Origin: Bryobacterales bacterium
GTDB lineage: Bacteria; Acidobacteriota; Terriglobia; Bryobacterales; UBA6623
NCBI GenBank assembly: GCA_028819215.1
Contig: JAPPMG010000068.1
Location: forward strand, 1 to 34,658
DNA: 34,658 nt
Reading direction: 5' to 3'
This document shows, piece after piece, positions 6,894-16,628 of the stretch. The notes beneath the pieces are model-generated. The model made no database searches. It was not told the origin of the DNA and saw only the letters and a program-made list of their open reading frames with translations. The position numbers and the translations under genes are program-made. The number at the start of each line of letters is the position of its first letter. The stretch's first letter is position 1.

Positions 6894-8375
6894 CTAGCGT
6901 AGCGCCGCCAAGACGGACTCGCCAGCCAGGTCGATGAACCTCTGGGGCAAGATGCCGATCAGCACGGTCAGCACGCCGCTGGCCACCAGCGCCGTCCGCG
7001 TGCCCAGGTTCATGTCCAGCGACGCCGGGCGCTCGGCAGCCTCGCCGAGCCAGCAGGCGCGAATCACGCGGAAGTAGTAGTAGGCGGACACGGCCACGTA
7101 GAGCGCGGCGAAGACCGCGAGGATGTAGTAGCCCTCGCCCAGCAGCGCCAAGAAAATGTAGTACTTGCCGTAGAAGCCCGCCAGCGGCGGGATGCCGGTC
7201 AGCGAGAGCATGAAGATCGCCATCAATATCGTGTACCCGGGCGCGCGCCCGAACAATCCGTTGAGGTCGTCCAGCTCTTCGGCGGCCTCGCCGTCGCGGC
7301 GCAAGGCGGCGATCAGCGCGAACGCGCCGAAGTTCATGAACACGTAGGCAAGCAAGTAGATCGCGATGCCGCGCAGGCCGGTCGCGCTGAACGCAACTAG
7401 CCCCAGCAACATGTAGCCCGCGTGCGCCACCGAACTGTAGGCCAGCAAGCGCTTGAGGTTCGACTGCGTCACCGCGGCCAAATTGCCGATGGTCATCGTG
7501 GCGACCGCGACGATCGCGAGCAGCGGAACCCAAGCCTCCGCCACGCTGCCGTAGGCCGTGACGAAGAGACGGATCATCAAGGCGAACGAGGCCGCCTTCG
7601 AAGCGACCGACACGTAGGCAGTGGTCGGTGTCGGCGCTCCCTCGTAAACATCCGGCGCCCACATGTGGAAGGGTGCGGCGGCGATCTTGAAGAACAGGCC
7701 GACCGATGTGGTGATCAGCGCCAAGATCATGATCCAGTCCAGCGCCGGCCGGTCGGCGATGGCTTCGCCGATCGCCGCCAGGCTGGTGGAGCCGGAAATT
7801 CCGTACAGCACCGAGAAACCGTACGCGAGAAGGCCACTCGAGAACGCGCCCAAGATGAGGTACTTCATCGCGGCCTCGTTGGAGCGCTTCGAGTCCCGCA
7901 GGAAGCCGACCATCACGTAGAAGCTCAGCGCCATGGTCTCCAAGGCGACGAACAGCACCACCAAGTCGTGGCCGGTGGCCATGATCGACATGCCGGCCTG
8001 GGCGAACAGGATCAGCGCGTAGTATTCGCCGCGCTGCTCGCCCTCGGCCTCCATGTAGCGCGCCGAGAGGATGACTGCCAGCGCGGCCGCAAGCATGAAG
8101 ATAATGTTGAAGAAGACCCCGAACCCGTCAACGACGATCGACCCGCCCAAGCCAGTCAGCGAACCCGCAGATCGGACATCGGGAAGATACTGCAGCAGCA
8201 CCGCGGCAACGACGGCTTCGCCAACCAAGGCGGTCACGGCGTTCAGCCAGCGCTGCCCGATACGCCTCACCAAGAAGGCGTCCGTGAGCAGGATCCCGCA
8301 GCCGAACAGGCAGAGGACTATCGCCGGCTTCAGGACATGGAAGTCGCTGAGGGTAAAGCTGATCGCGTCCATCAT
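6894..8375 (-). CDS. nuoN: NADH-quinone oxidoreductase subunit N
   Basis: NuoN is one of three antiporter-like proton-pumping subunits in the membrane arm of complex I. The 493-residue protein has about 14 membrane helices. It carries the conserved Glu in FVALETMALSFYVMVGF and the Lys/His/Pro stretch FFKIAAAPFHMWAPDVYEGAPTP, which lines the proton channel. The broken-helix region QSNLKRLLAYSSVAHAGYM is also present. The ATG at 8375 overlaps the nuoM stop (ATGA), so translation is probably coupled; an adjacent in-frame ATG at 8372 is possible. It is the last gene of the complex I cluster. Length is normal for the family. Confidence 0.97.
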   Translation of the reverse strand: MMDAISFTLSDFHVLKPAIVLCLFGCGILLTDAFLVRRIGQRWLNAVTALVGEAVVAAVLLQYLPDVRSAGSLTGLGGSIVVDGFGVFFNIIFMLAAALAVILSARYMEAEGEQRGEYYALILFAQAGMSIMATGHDLVVLFVALETMALSFYVMVGFLRDSKRSNEAAMKYLILGAFSSGLLAYGFSVLYGISGSTSLAAIGEAIADRPALDWIMILALITTSVGLFFKIAAAPFHMWAPDVYEGAPTPTTAYVSVASKAASFALMIRLFVTAYGSVAEAWVPLLAIVAVATMTIGNLAAVTQSNLKRLLAYSSVAHAGYMLLGLVAFSATGLRGIAIYLLAYVFMNFGAFALIAALRRDGEAAEELDDLNGLFGRAPGYTILMAIFMLSLTGIPPLAGFYGKYYIFLALLGEGYYILAVFAALYVAVSAYYYFRVIRACWLGEAAERPASLDMNLGTRTALVASGVLTVLIGILPQRFIDLAGESVLAALR

Positions 8376-9952
8376 TCGCTCGCTGGAGTCTCGGCGGGCA
8401 GTAGCCGCGAGAGTTGGACTGACTCATCTGCCGGCTCGGCCGCGTTGCGGCTGAAGTAGCCGGGGTCGAGCCGTTCGACCAGCTTGTTGGTGGGAGCTTC
8501 GAGAATTTCGAAGCACGGCTTGGGGTAGAGGCCGATCCAGAAGCACCCGGCCACGAGCGGCGCCATGACGATGATCTCGCGCAGGTTCATGTCCTTGACG
8601 TTCTCGTTCTTGGGATTGGTAATCGGTCCCAGCATCACGCGCTGGAAGAGCCACAGCAGGTAGGCCGCTCCCAGCACGATCCCCAGCACGGCGAATCCAG
8701 CCCACCAGATGCTGACCTCGTACGCACCGCGCAAGATGGTGAACTCGCCGATGAAGCCGTTCAGCCCCGGCATGCCCATCGACGCAAACAGCGAGATCGC
8801 GAACAGCACCGTGTACACCGGCATGCGATTGGCGAGGCCGCCGTAGTCTGCGATCTCGCGGGTATGGCGCTGGTCGTAGACGATCCCCACCGCAAGGAAG
8901 AGCAGGGGCGTGGACAGCCCGTGGTTGACGCCTTGCAGCATGCCGCCGGCGATGCCGTTGGGATTGAGGGCGATCAGCCCCAGCGTGCAGAACCCGAGGT
9001 GGCTCACGGACGAATAGGCCACCAGCCGCTTCCAATCGGACTGCATCAGCGAGACCAACGCCCCGTAGATGATGCCGACGATCGAAAGCAGCGCAACCAA
9101 CTGCACCGTCAGCTCGTCCGTGGCACCCTTCGGGAACAGCGGCATGGCGAACCGCACCAAGCCGTACAGGCCCATCTTCAGCAGGATGCCGGCCAGGATC
9201 ACCGAGCCCGCCGTCGGCGCCTCGGTATGGGCGTCCGGCAGCCACGTGTGGAACGGGAACATCGGCACCTTGACGGCGAACGCGATAAAGAAGGCCCAGA
9301 ACAGCCAGAACTGCGTGTCTGGGCCGGTGTAGGCCGCCACGCGCAGCAGGTCCTCGAGGGCGAAGCTGTAGTGGCCGAACTGCTCGAAGTGATCGAAGTA
9401 GAGCTTCAGGATCCCAAGTAGCATCAGCACCGAGCCGGCCAGGGTGTAGAGGAAGAACTTGATCGCCGCGTACAGGCGCCGGCCGCCGCCCCAGATGCCG
9501 ATGATGAAGTACATCGGCACCAGCATGATCTCCCAGAAGACGTAGAACAGGAACACGTCCAGCACCATGAAGACGCCGAGCATGCCCGCCTGCAGGAACA
9601 GGAAGAAGGCGTAGTATTCCTTGACCCGCTCCTGGATCGAAGACCACGAGCACAGGATCGACAGCCAGCCGACCACCACCGTGAGCAGGATCATCAGGTA
9701 GCCGAACCCGTCGACGCCCAAGTAGTACTGTGCACCCAGCGCGGGGATCCAGTCGTGCCGCTCGACCAGCTGGAAGTCGCCGTTGGAGCTGTCAAAGGCG
9801 CGGATCATCGGGATCGTCACCAGCAGCCCCAGCACGGCGAAACCGTTGGCCACGTAGCGGATCAGGTCCTTGCTCTCCTTCGGCAGGCACATGACCGCGA
9901 TCATGCCGACGAGCGGCGTCAGCCAGATGATGCTCAGAATGTGTTCGCTCAT
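8372..9952 (-). CDS. nuoM: NADH-quinone oxidoreductase subunit M
   Basis: NuoM is the middle antiporter-like subunit of complex I. The 526-residue membrane protein has the conserved channel Glu in FYVFWEIMLVPMYFIIG and the Lys-containing AVKVPMFPFHTWLPDAHTEAP. SDWKRLVAYSSVSHLGF follows in the broken helix. A soluble tail of about 40 residues (ending ETPASE) follows the last helix and is acidic. The ATG at 9952 has only a weak GGGA upstream. It follows nuoL by 37 nt and overlaps nuoN by four bases. Confidence 0.97.
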   Translation of the reverse strand: MSEHILSIIWLTPLVGMIAVMCLPKESKDLIRYVANGFAVLGLLVTIPMIRAFDSSNGDFQLVERHDWIPALGAQYYLGVDGFGYLMILLTVVVGWLSILCSWSSIQERVKEYYAFFLFLQAGMLGVFMVLDVFLFYVFWEIMLVPMYFIIGIWGGGRRLYAAIKFFLYTLAGSVLMLLGILKLYFDHFEQFGHYSFALEDLLRVAAYTGPDTQFWLFWAFFIAFAVKVPMFPFHTWLPDAHTEAPTAGSVILAGILLKMGLYGLVRFAMPLFPKGATDELTVQLVALLSIVGIIYGALVSLMQSDWKRLVAYSSVSHLGFCTLGLIALNPNGIAGGMLQGVNHGLSTPLLFLAVGIVYDQRHTREIADYGGLANRMPVYTVLFAISLFASMGMPGLNGFIGEFTILRGAYEVSIWWAGFAVLGIVLGAAYLLWLFQRVMLGPITNPKNENVKDMNLREIIVMAPLVAGCFWIGLYPKPCFEILEAPTNKLVERLDPGYFSRNAAEPADESVQLSRLLPAETPASE

Positions 9953-9989
9953 TGTGTCCCGCGACCGGTCAGGTCCAAGCCGCTCTCCC

Positions 9990-12089
9990 TCAAGTTATGG
10001 TGAAAAAGAAGTACGCCGCGACCATCCCCAGGCCGATCAGCAGCCACAGCGCGTAGTTCTGGACCAGGCCGGTCTGGAACATGCGCACCGGGTACGAGGC
10101 GAACTTGACGCCGTACCCCACGAAGTTGACGATGCCGTCCACGACCCACTTGTCGAGGAACTTGGTCAGGTTCGACATCATGCGGGTCAAACTGCCCGCC
10201 CCATTCACTCCCGCGTCGATCACACCCACGTCGAAGCTGACGAGGCGGCGCCCGCCGCCCTTCGCGGCGAAGTTGACGAAAGCGGAGCCGTAGATCTCGT
10301 CCACCCAGTACTTGCGCAGGAACAACCGGTGCAGGGAGGCCCCGAGCAGCCCCGACATCGGCTCGCCCTCGTAGCGCGGGGTGCGGAACATGCGGGTGGC
10401 TAGGAAAATGGCCGCCAGCGCCAAGGCCACTGACAAGGCCATCAGGCCCCATTCCAGCAGCGCGCTGTGATGTGCCGCCTCCTCGACCACCACTGACGCC
10501 GCCAGCCAGTGCTCGAGGCTCGGCAAGGCGTCATGCACGGGCCCGAACACCGGCGGAGTGCCGATCCAGCCGGCCAAGATGCTGCCCGCCGCCAGCACGA
10601 CCAGCGGCACGGTCATCGAGCGCGGCGACTCGTGCACGTGCGTGGCCGGATCCACACGGTTGTCTCCGTAGAAGGTCATGTAGATCAGGCGGAACATATA
10701 GAAGGCCGTCAGCATCGCCGTGACCAGTCCCAGCCCGTACAGCAGGGTGTGGTGCGAGGAGAAGGTCTTCCACAGGATCTCGTCCTTGGAGAAGAATCCT
10801 GCCAGACCGGGAATGCCGGCGATGGCCAGGGCCCCCACCAGCATGGTCTTGTAGGTGACCGGGATCTTGTCCTTCAGGGCGCCCATCTTGCGCATGTCCT
10901 GCTCTCCGCCTACCGCGTGGATCACAGAGCCGGAGCCGAGGAAGAGCAGCGCCTTGAAGAAGGCGTGGGTATAGAGATGGAATATGCCGACCCAGAACGC
11001 GCCCACGCCGCAGGCCAGGAACATGTAGCCAAGTTGCGAGACGGTCGAATAGGCCAGCACCTTCTTGATGTCGTACTGGACCAGGCCGATCGAAGCGGCG
11101 AAGATGGCCGTGACTCCGCCCACAACCGCCACCAGAAGCATCGCGCTAGGCGCGAGGGTGTAGATCGCGCTGGAACGCGCCACGAGGTAGACACCCGCCG
11201 TGACCATGGTCGCGGCGTGGATCAGGGCCGAGACAGGAGTGGGGCCCTCCATCGCGTCCGGCAGCCAGACGTGCAGCGGGAGCTGGGCCGACTTGCCCAT
11301 GGCGCCGATGAAGAACAACACGCCGATCAGCGTCAGCGGCCCGGCGGCTTCCTCGAGTTGGAATCCTCCCGCCGCCAGCGCCGCGCCGACCTCGCTGAAC
11401 TTGAGCGTGCCCAGGATGGAAAAGGTGGCCAGCATCCCCAGCACGAAGCCGGCGTCGCCGACGCGGTTGACGATGAACGCCTTGTTAGCGGCATTGGAGG
11501 CGGACTGCTTGCGGAAGTAGAAGCCGATCAGGCCGAAGCTGCAGAAGCCGACGCCCTCCCAGCCGACGAACAGCAGGGCGTAGTTGTTCGCCAGCACCAG
11601 CACCAGCATGAAGAACAGGAACAGGTTCATGAACCCGAAGAAGCGGTAGTAGCCGCCGTCGTGGGCCATGTAGCCGGTCGAGTAGACGTGGATCAGGAAG
11701 CCGATGCCCGAGACCACCAGCACCATCACGGAACTGAGCGAATCGAGCAAGAAGCCCCAATCGGCGGTAAAGGCGCGCAGCCCGGCCTCGGTGCCGGAGT
11801 CGAGACCCGCCAGCCAAGTCCACTTGACGACCTCGTAGCTGTGGCCGGGCACGCTCTGAAGCTGCCAGATCGCGCCGACCGAGAACAGGAAGGACAGCAG
11901 CACCATGCCCGGGCAGACGATGTCGATCAGCCTGCGCCCGGGCGAGGGCTCGTGATGGGCGGAGTGCGAGTCATCCTCGGGCGGCCCGAGCGGGTGCTGC
12001 CTGTCCAGCCTGCGCCCGACGAGCAGCATCAGGGCCGCTCCGAAGAGCGGGAACATCGGGATCAGCCAGATACTTTCTAGGAAGAACAC
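9990..12089 (-). CDS. nuoL: NADH-quinone oxidoreductase subunit L
   Basis: NuoL is the distal proton-pumping subunit of complex I, with the long lateral helix that braces the membrane arm. At 699 residues it is long enough for the 14-helix core plus the C-terminal lateral helix and final membrane helix (ending YFFFTIT). Conserved stretches include LLFVGWEGVGFCSFGLIGFY (channel Glu), AQLPLHVWLPDAMEGPTPVSA and HAATMVTAGVYLVAR. The N-terminal loop holds a His/Asp-rich segment (EDDSHSAHHEP) that is not typical. The start is a GTG at 12089 with a purine-rich GGGAGAGGGG site just upstream. It follows nuoK by 13 nt. Confidence 0.97.
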   Translation of the reverse strand: MFFLESIWLIPMFPLFGAALMLLVGRRLDRQHPLGPPEDDSHSAHHEPSPGRRLIDIVCPGMVLLSFLFSVGAIWQLQSVPGHSYEVVKWTWLAGLDSGTEAGLRAFTADWGFLLDSLSSVMVLVVSGIGFLIHVYSTGYMAHDGGYYRFFGFMNLFLFFMLVLVLANNYALLFVGWEGVGFCSFGLIGFYFRKQSASNAANKAFIVNRVGDAGFVLGMLATFSILGTLKFSEVGAALAAGGFQLEEAAGPLTLIGVLFFIGAMGKSAQLPLHVWLPDAMEGPTPVSALIHAATMVTAGVYLVARSSAIYTLAPSAMLLVAVVGGVTAIFAASIGLVQYDIKKVLAYSTVSQLGYMFLACGVGAFWVGIFHLYTHAFFKALLFLGSGSVIHAVGGEQDMRKMGALKDKIPVTYKTMLVGALAIAGIPGLAGFFSKDEILWKTFSSHHTLLYGLGLVTAMLTAFYMFRLIYMTFYGDNRVDPATHVHESPRSMTVPLVVLAAGSILAGWIGTPPVFGPVHDALPSLEHWLAASVVVEEAAHHSALLEWGLMALSVALALAAIFLATRMFRTPRYEGEPMSGLLGASLHRLFLRKYWVDEIYGSAFVNFAAKGGGRRLVSFDVGVIDAGVNGAGSLTRMMSNLTKFLDKWVVDGIVNFVGYGVKFASYPVRMFQTGLVQNYALWLLIGLGMVAAYFFFTIT

Positions 12090-12102
12090 CTGCCCCTCTC
12101 CC

Positions 12103-12411
12103 CTACCAGCGCAACAGGTCGATCTCGTCGGCGTGGACGGTCTGCTTGTTGCGGAACAGCGCGATCAATATGCCCAGGCCGACCGCTGCCTCGGCGGCAG
12201 CGACAGTGATGACGAAAATCGAGAATACTTGGCCGTGCACCTGCTGCAACGAGGCCGAGAAAGCCACGAGGTTGATGTTGACGGCATTGAGGATCAGCTC
12301 GACCGACATCAGCAGCACCAAGATGTTGCGGCGGATCAGGATGCCGATCACGCCGATCAGCATCAGCAGGGTGCTCAGCACGACGTAGTGCGAAGTGGTG
12401 ACTTCCAGCAT
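12103..12411 (-). CDS. nuoK: NADH-quinone oxidoreductase subunit K
   Basis: NuoK is a small three-helix subunit of the complex I membrane arm. The 102-residue protein has the standard arrangement. It carries the conserved Glu residues in LLMSVELILNAVNINLVAF and in AAAEAAVGLGILIALFR, which belong to the proton path. The ATG at 12411 opens with LEVTTSHYVVLSTLL, as in other NuoK proteins. It sits 18 nt after nuoJ and 13 nt before nuoL. Confidence 0.96.
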   Translation of the reverse strand: MLEVTTSHYVVLSTLLMLIGVIGILIRRNILVLLMSVELILNAVNINLVAFSASLQQVHGQVFSIFVITVAAAEAAVGLGILIALFRNKQTVHADEIDLLRW

Positions 12412-12429
12412 GGTGTATGGGCCGCCCGG

Positions 12430-12963
<534 letters not shown>

Positions 12964-13062
12964 GAGTGGTCAGCGCAAGCTTGGCGGGAATATGAACCCT
13001 ACAGCATATCACCTGCCGGAACCGCTCCCCCGCGCCTCGGCGAAACGCCTGAGCGGCGCGCG

Positions 13063-13518
13063 TCAGTGCGTGTAGCGCACCGGCAGCGGCCCCTCTTCCA
13101 GCATCTGGCGGTCCCAGATTTGGCCCTCGCGGGTGTACGTGGCAAGTTCGAAGTCCTGGGTCAGCTCGAGCGCGTCGACCGGGCAGGCGTCCTCGCACAG
13201 ACCGCAGAACATGCACCGCGAAACGTCGTAGGTGAAGGTGGTCAGATCCTTGCGCTTGGTCTCGGGGTTGCGCTCGGAAGTGACCACGATCAACTGCTCC
13301 GGACAGGCCAGCGCGCAAAGGTTGCAGGAGATGCACAGCGTCTCGGAGGTCTCCGGGTGCGTGTTCAGCCGGGGAGCCCCGCGGTAGCGCTCCGCCACCG
13401 GCGGGCGGTTGAGAGGGTACTGCTCGGTAATTACCTTCGATGGCTTCTGGTTCTTGAAAGTCGTCCAAAGGCCCTTGAGCAGGTCGGTCAGCAGGAAGGT
13501 CTTGATCAGGCTGGCCAT
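13063..13518 (-). CDS. nuoI: NADH-quinone oxidoreductase subunit I (two 4Fe-4S clusters)
   Basis: NuoI carries clusters N6a and N6b and passes electrons towards NuoB and the quinone. The 151-residue protein has two ferredoxin motifs. The first is CISCNLCALACP (Cys 62, 65, 68, 72) and the second CMFCGLCEDACP (Cys 102, 105, 108, 112). All eight ligands are intact. The N-terminal amphipathic segment (LIKTFLLTDLLKGLWTTFK) and the Q-Y-P / Y-R-G-A-P-R stretch are as expected. The ATG at 13518 has GGGAG upstream. It follows nuoH by 37 nt. Confidence 0.97.
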   Translation of the reverse strand: MASLIKTFLLTDLLKGLWTTFKNQKPSKVITEQYPLNRPPVAERYRGAPRLNTHPETSETLCISCNLCALACPEQLIVVTSERNPETKRKDLTTFTYDVSRCMFCGLCEDACPVDALELTQDFELATYTREGQIWDRQMLEEGPLPVRYTH

Positions 13519-13555
13519 CGGTCGTCTCCCTTAATTATCGCATCCGGTCCGGTCG

Positions 13556-14737
13556 CTAGCCGCGGGCAAATAGCTGCACGACTCCGTTGAGGATCAGGCC
13601 GAACATGCTGATCGGGATCAGCCACTTCCAGCCCACGTCCATGAGCTGGTCGTAGCGGAATCGCGGGAACGTGCCGCGATACCAGATGAACATGTAGACC
13701 ATCACCGCGAGCTTGAAGCCGAACCAGAACAGCCCGATCATCAGTTCGTTGGCGGCCGGCAGGGCGAACGCCGCGGCCACCAGCAGAAACAGTCCGGTCA
13801 ATGCGGCCATCACGAGGCGAAAGCCGGCCAGCGCCTGGCGGAACACCCCCTTGGAGCAGCCCAGAGCGATGAGGGCGAACAGCGCAGCCGGGAAAGCCGT
13901 GTTGAGCGGCATCTCCAGAGCGGCGACGTTCGGAAACGGGCGCAGCCAGCCGCCGAAGAACAGCGTCACGCAGAGCGAGCTGATGACTACGATGGCGGCG
14001 TACTCGGCCAAAAAGAACAGGGCCCAGCGGAAGCCGGAGTACTCGGTGTGAAAGCCGGCCACGAGTTCGGACTCGGCTTCCGGCAAGTCGAACGGCGCCC
14101 GGTTGGTCTCGGCGGTGCCGGCGATGATGAACAGCACGGTCGGGATTAGCATCAGGCCGTAGTTGTCGAACGCCCCCCACACGCCGCGCTCGAGCTGCGA
14201 AGCGATCACGCCCTGCATCGAGAGCGTGCCGGCGCACATGATGGCGGTCACGGTCGCGAATCCCAGCGGCACTTCGTAGCTGACCATCTGTGCCGCGGCG
14301 CGCAGCGAGCCCATCAGGGAGTACTTCGAATTCGCCGACCACCCCCCCAAGATCAGCCCCAGGGCCCCAATCGAGGACATCGCCAAGATGAACAGGATGC
14401 CGATGTTGACATCGGCGACAAAGAACCTGTCGCTCAAGGGCAGCACGGCGAAGGCGGACAGGGCCGTGAAGGTCGACAGCACCGGCGCCAGCCAGAAGAT
14501 CCACTTGTCGGATTGCGACGGGATGACGTCTTCCTTCAGCATGAGCTTGAGAGCGTCGGCCAGCGGCTGCAGGACGCCGTACGGGCCGACCCGCATCGGC
14601 CCCAGCCGGACCTGCAGATCGGCGAGCACCTTGCGCTCGGCGAGCACGATGTAGCCCGCTATCAGCGGGAACACGAGGATGATCACCGCCGTCAGGATCA
14701 GGGGCGGCACGTAAGGGTTCGCGAGCAGTTGTTCCAT
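13556..14737 (-). CDS. nuoH: NADH-quinone oxidoreductase subunit H
   Basis: NuoH anchors the peripheral arm to the membrane and forms much of the quinone-binding chamber. The 393-residue, eight-helix protein carries the conserved quinone-site loop AERKVLADLQVRLGPMRVGP, then LQPLADALKLMLKED. The Glu-rich loop RAPFDLPEAESELVAGFHTEYSG comes later (given here as its recognisable parts). The ATG at 14737 has AGGA six bases upstream, and the nuoD stop lies within that leader (8-nt gap). In most bacteria nuoE, nuoF and nuoG lie between nuoD and nuoH. Here nuoH follows nuoD directly. Confidence 0.97.
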   Translation of the reverse strand: MEQLLANPYVPPLILTAVIILVFPLIAGYIVLAERKVLADLQVRLGPMRVGPYGVLQPLADALKLMLKEDVIPSQSDKWIFWLAPVLSTFTALSAFAVLPLSDRFFVADVNIGILFILAMSSIGALGLILGGWSANSKYSLMGSLRAAAQMVSYEVPLGFATVTAIMCAGTLSMQGVIASQLERGVWGAFDNYGLMLIPTVLFIIAGTAETNRAPFDLPEAESELVAGFHTEYSGFRWALFFLAEYAAIVVISSLCVTLFFGGWLRPFPNVAALEMPLNTAFPAALFALIALGCSKGVFRQALAGFRLVMAALTGLFLLVAAAFALPAANELMIGLFWFGFKLAVMVYMFIWYRGTFPRFRYDQLMDVGWKWLIPISMFGLILNGVVQLFARG

Positions 14738-14745
14738 GGCCAGTC

Positions 14746-15888
14746 CTAGCGGTCCACCTCGCCCAGCACGATGTCGATGGTCCCGATGATGGCTACCACG
14801 TCAGCGACCAAGCTGCCCCGGCACATCTTGTCCAACGCGCCTAGGTTCACGAAGGAAGGGGGGCGGACTCGCACGCGGTATGGATTCAGCGAGCCATCGC
14901 TGACGATGTAGTATCCCAGCTCGCCCTTGGGCGCCTCGATCGACACATAGGCCTCGCCCGGCGGCGGCTTGATGACCTTGCCCACCTTGCCCTTGATCGG
15001 GCCCTCCGGCAGAGCATCGACAGCTTGGCGGATGATGCGGCAGGACTGGACCATCTCTTCCATCCGCACCATGTAACGGTCGAACGTGTCGCCCGTCTCG
15101 GCGGTCGGAATGTCGAAGTCGTAGTTCTCGTAGCCGCAATAGGGCTGCGCCTTGCGCAGGTCCCATTCGACGCCGGCGGCGCGGATCAGGGGCCCTGTGA
15201 CGCCGTAGTCCTTGCAGTCGGCCGCGTTGAGGATGCCGACGCCCTTGGTGCGCCTCACCCAGATGCGGTTTCCGGTCAGCAGGTCGTGGTACTCCTTGAG
15301 CTTCTGCTCCATCAAGTCGCAGAAGTCCAGGCACTCCTTCTCGAAAGTGTCGTAGGTCTCGTACTGCAGCCCGCCAATGCGAAAGGCGTGCGTGGTCAGG
15401 CGCGCGCCGCAATAGTTCTCGAAGATCTTGAGGGCCTCCTCCCGCTCGCGGAAGCAGAGGAAAACGGGCGTGATGGCGCCGATGTCGAGGGCGTGGGTGC
15501 CGAGCCAGAGCAAGTGCGAGGCGATGCGGTTGATCTCGGTCAAGATCACGCGCACAGCCTGGGCTCGCGGCGGGACCTCGACGTCGAGCAATCTCTCGAC
15601 TGCCATGCAATAGCCGAGCCCGTTGGACACGGCCGCCACGTAGTCCATGCGGTCCACGTAGGGCGCGAACTGCTGGAAGGTGCGATTCTCCGCGATCTTC
15701 TCCACGCCGCGGTGCAGGTAGCCGATCACGCAATCGGTGCCGAGCACGGTCTCGCCGTCCAGCTTCAAGATGACGCGCAGGACGCCGTGCGTAGAGGGAT
15801 GCTGCGGCCCCATGTTGAGGACCAGCTCGTTGCTGTCCAGCAGGGTCTCTGCCTGGACCTCGGGCGGGGCGAGTGTCGTCTCTGCCAT
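14746..15888 (-). CDS. nuoD: NADH-quinone oxidoreductase subunit D (49 kDa)
   Basis: NuoD forms the quinone-reduction pocket with NuoB and descends from the large subunit of NiFe hydrogenases. The 380-residue protein shows the hallmark [14 protein letters not shown] (quinone-site His), [26 protein letters not shown] and the C-terminal end [17 protein letters not shown]. It ends with Arg as usual. The ATG at 15888 overlaps the nuoC stop (TAATG) and gives a short normal N-terminus. A longer frame upstream would run into nuoC. It is separate from nuoC, not fused. Confidence 0.97.
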   Translation of the reverse strand: MAETTLAPPEVQAETLLDSNELVLNMGPQHPSTHGVLRVILKLDGETVLGTDCVIGYLHRGVEKIAENRTFQQFAPYVDRMDYVAAVSNGLGYCMAVERLLDVEVPPRAQAVRVILTEINRIASHLLWLGTHALDIGAITPVFLCFREREEALKIFENYCGARLTTHAFRIGGLQYETYDTFEKECLDFCDLMEQKLKEYHDLLTGNRIWVRRTKGVGILNAADCKDYGVTGPLIRAAGVEWDLRKAQPYCGYENYDFDIPTAETGDTFDRYMVRMEEMVQSCRIIRQAVDALPEGPIKGKVGKVIKPPPGEAYVSIEAPKGELGYYIVSDGSLNPYRVRVRPPSFVNLGALDKMCRGSLVADVVAIIGTIDIVLGEVDR

Positions 15889-16511
15889 TACTGCGCGCTC
15901 TCGATCTTGAGGTTCTCGCGAACCCAATCGGAATCCTGCTGCACGATGCCGTACTCCTTGCGCAGGGGGAAGCCCTCCCATTCGTCCGGCATCAGGATGC
16001 GGCGGAGGTCGGGATGATCCTTGAACTCGATGCCGAACATGTCGTAGACTTCGCGCTCGAGCCAGTTGGCGGAACTATAAAGATTCGTGACACTGGGAGC
16101 CAATTGGCCCTCGGCCAGCCCCGCCTTGAGCCGGACGCGCTCGTTGGCTGAGAACGAGTAGAGAGTCCAGACGATCTCGAACTGCTCCGACTTGTCGGGC
16201 CAGTGGACAGCGGTCACGTCAACTAGGTAGTCGAAGCCGTGCTCTTGCTTGAGGCAGGAGAGGACTTCGAACGCCTCCGCGCTGTCCGCCACTAGGAGCT
16301 TCTGGCCGCCCAAGAGCACAACCCTGGTCAGGCTGTCGCCGAACCGATCTTGCAGGGCAGCCGGCAGAGGGCCTTCCCACGGCTCGCAGGGCATCTCCGC
16401 GGGCTTCTTGGGTACGGGCCTGCGGACCGGACGGTCGGCACCTGCGGCCGCCGGCGGACGAGGCCTCGGCACCGGACGCGGCTTGTCGTCCGAACTAGGG
16501 GTATCAGGCAT
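15888..16511 (-). CDS. nuoC: NADH-quinone oxidoreductase subunit C (30 kDa) with Pro/Arg-rich N-terminus
   Basis: NuoC is a structural subunit of the complex I peripheral arm that packs against NuoD. The 207-residue protein has the family signature [20 protein letters not shown] followed by [16 protein letters not shown] near the C-terminus. The first 40-45 residues are unusual: they are dominated by Pro, Arg and Lys (for example [20 protein letters not shown]) and are probably disordered. The ATG at 16511 is the furthest sensible start. A later start would drop this tail, but no good one with a ribosome site is visible. It is the first nuo gene here; nuoA and nuoB do not precede it. Confidence 0.95.
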   Translation of the reverse strand: MPDTPSSDDKPRPVPRPRPPAAAGADRPVRRPVPKKPAEMPCEPWEGPLPAALQDRFGDSLTRVVLLGGQKLLVADSAEAFEVLSCLKQEHGFDYLVDVTAVHWPDKSEQFEIVWTLYSFSANERVRLKAGLAEGQLAPSVTNLYSSANWLEREVYDMFGIEFKDHPDLRRILMPDEWEGFPLRKEYGIVQQDSDWVRENLKIESAQ

Positions 16512-16628
16512 GGGTGCGGCGGGCCTCGCTATCGGAGCGTGGAGGGGCGCAAGACCTTAGTGGAGCATAGCAGCCCGTGCGCTCGCAACCGCGCCACCGG
16601 GCGAGCGGACGGCGGAGGCGAGCGCCGA

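Noticed and set aside
10509..12080. Long open frame on the plus strand opposite nuoL
   Set aside because: It is a shadow in GC-rich DNA, full of Arg, His, Gln and Asp with no fold or motif. The opposite strand encodes a clear NuoL.
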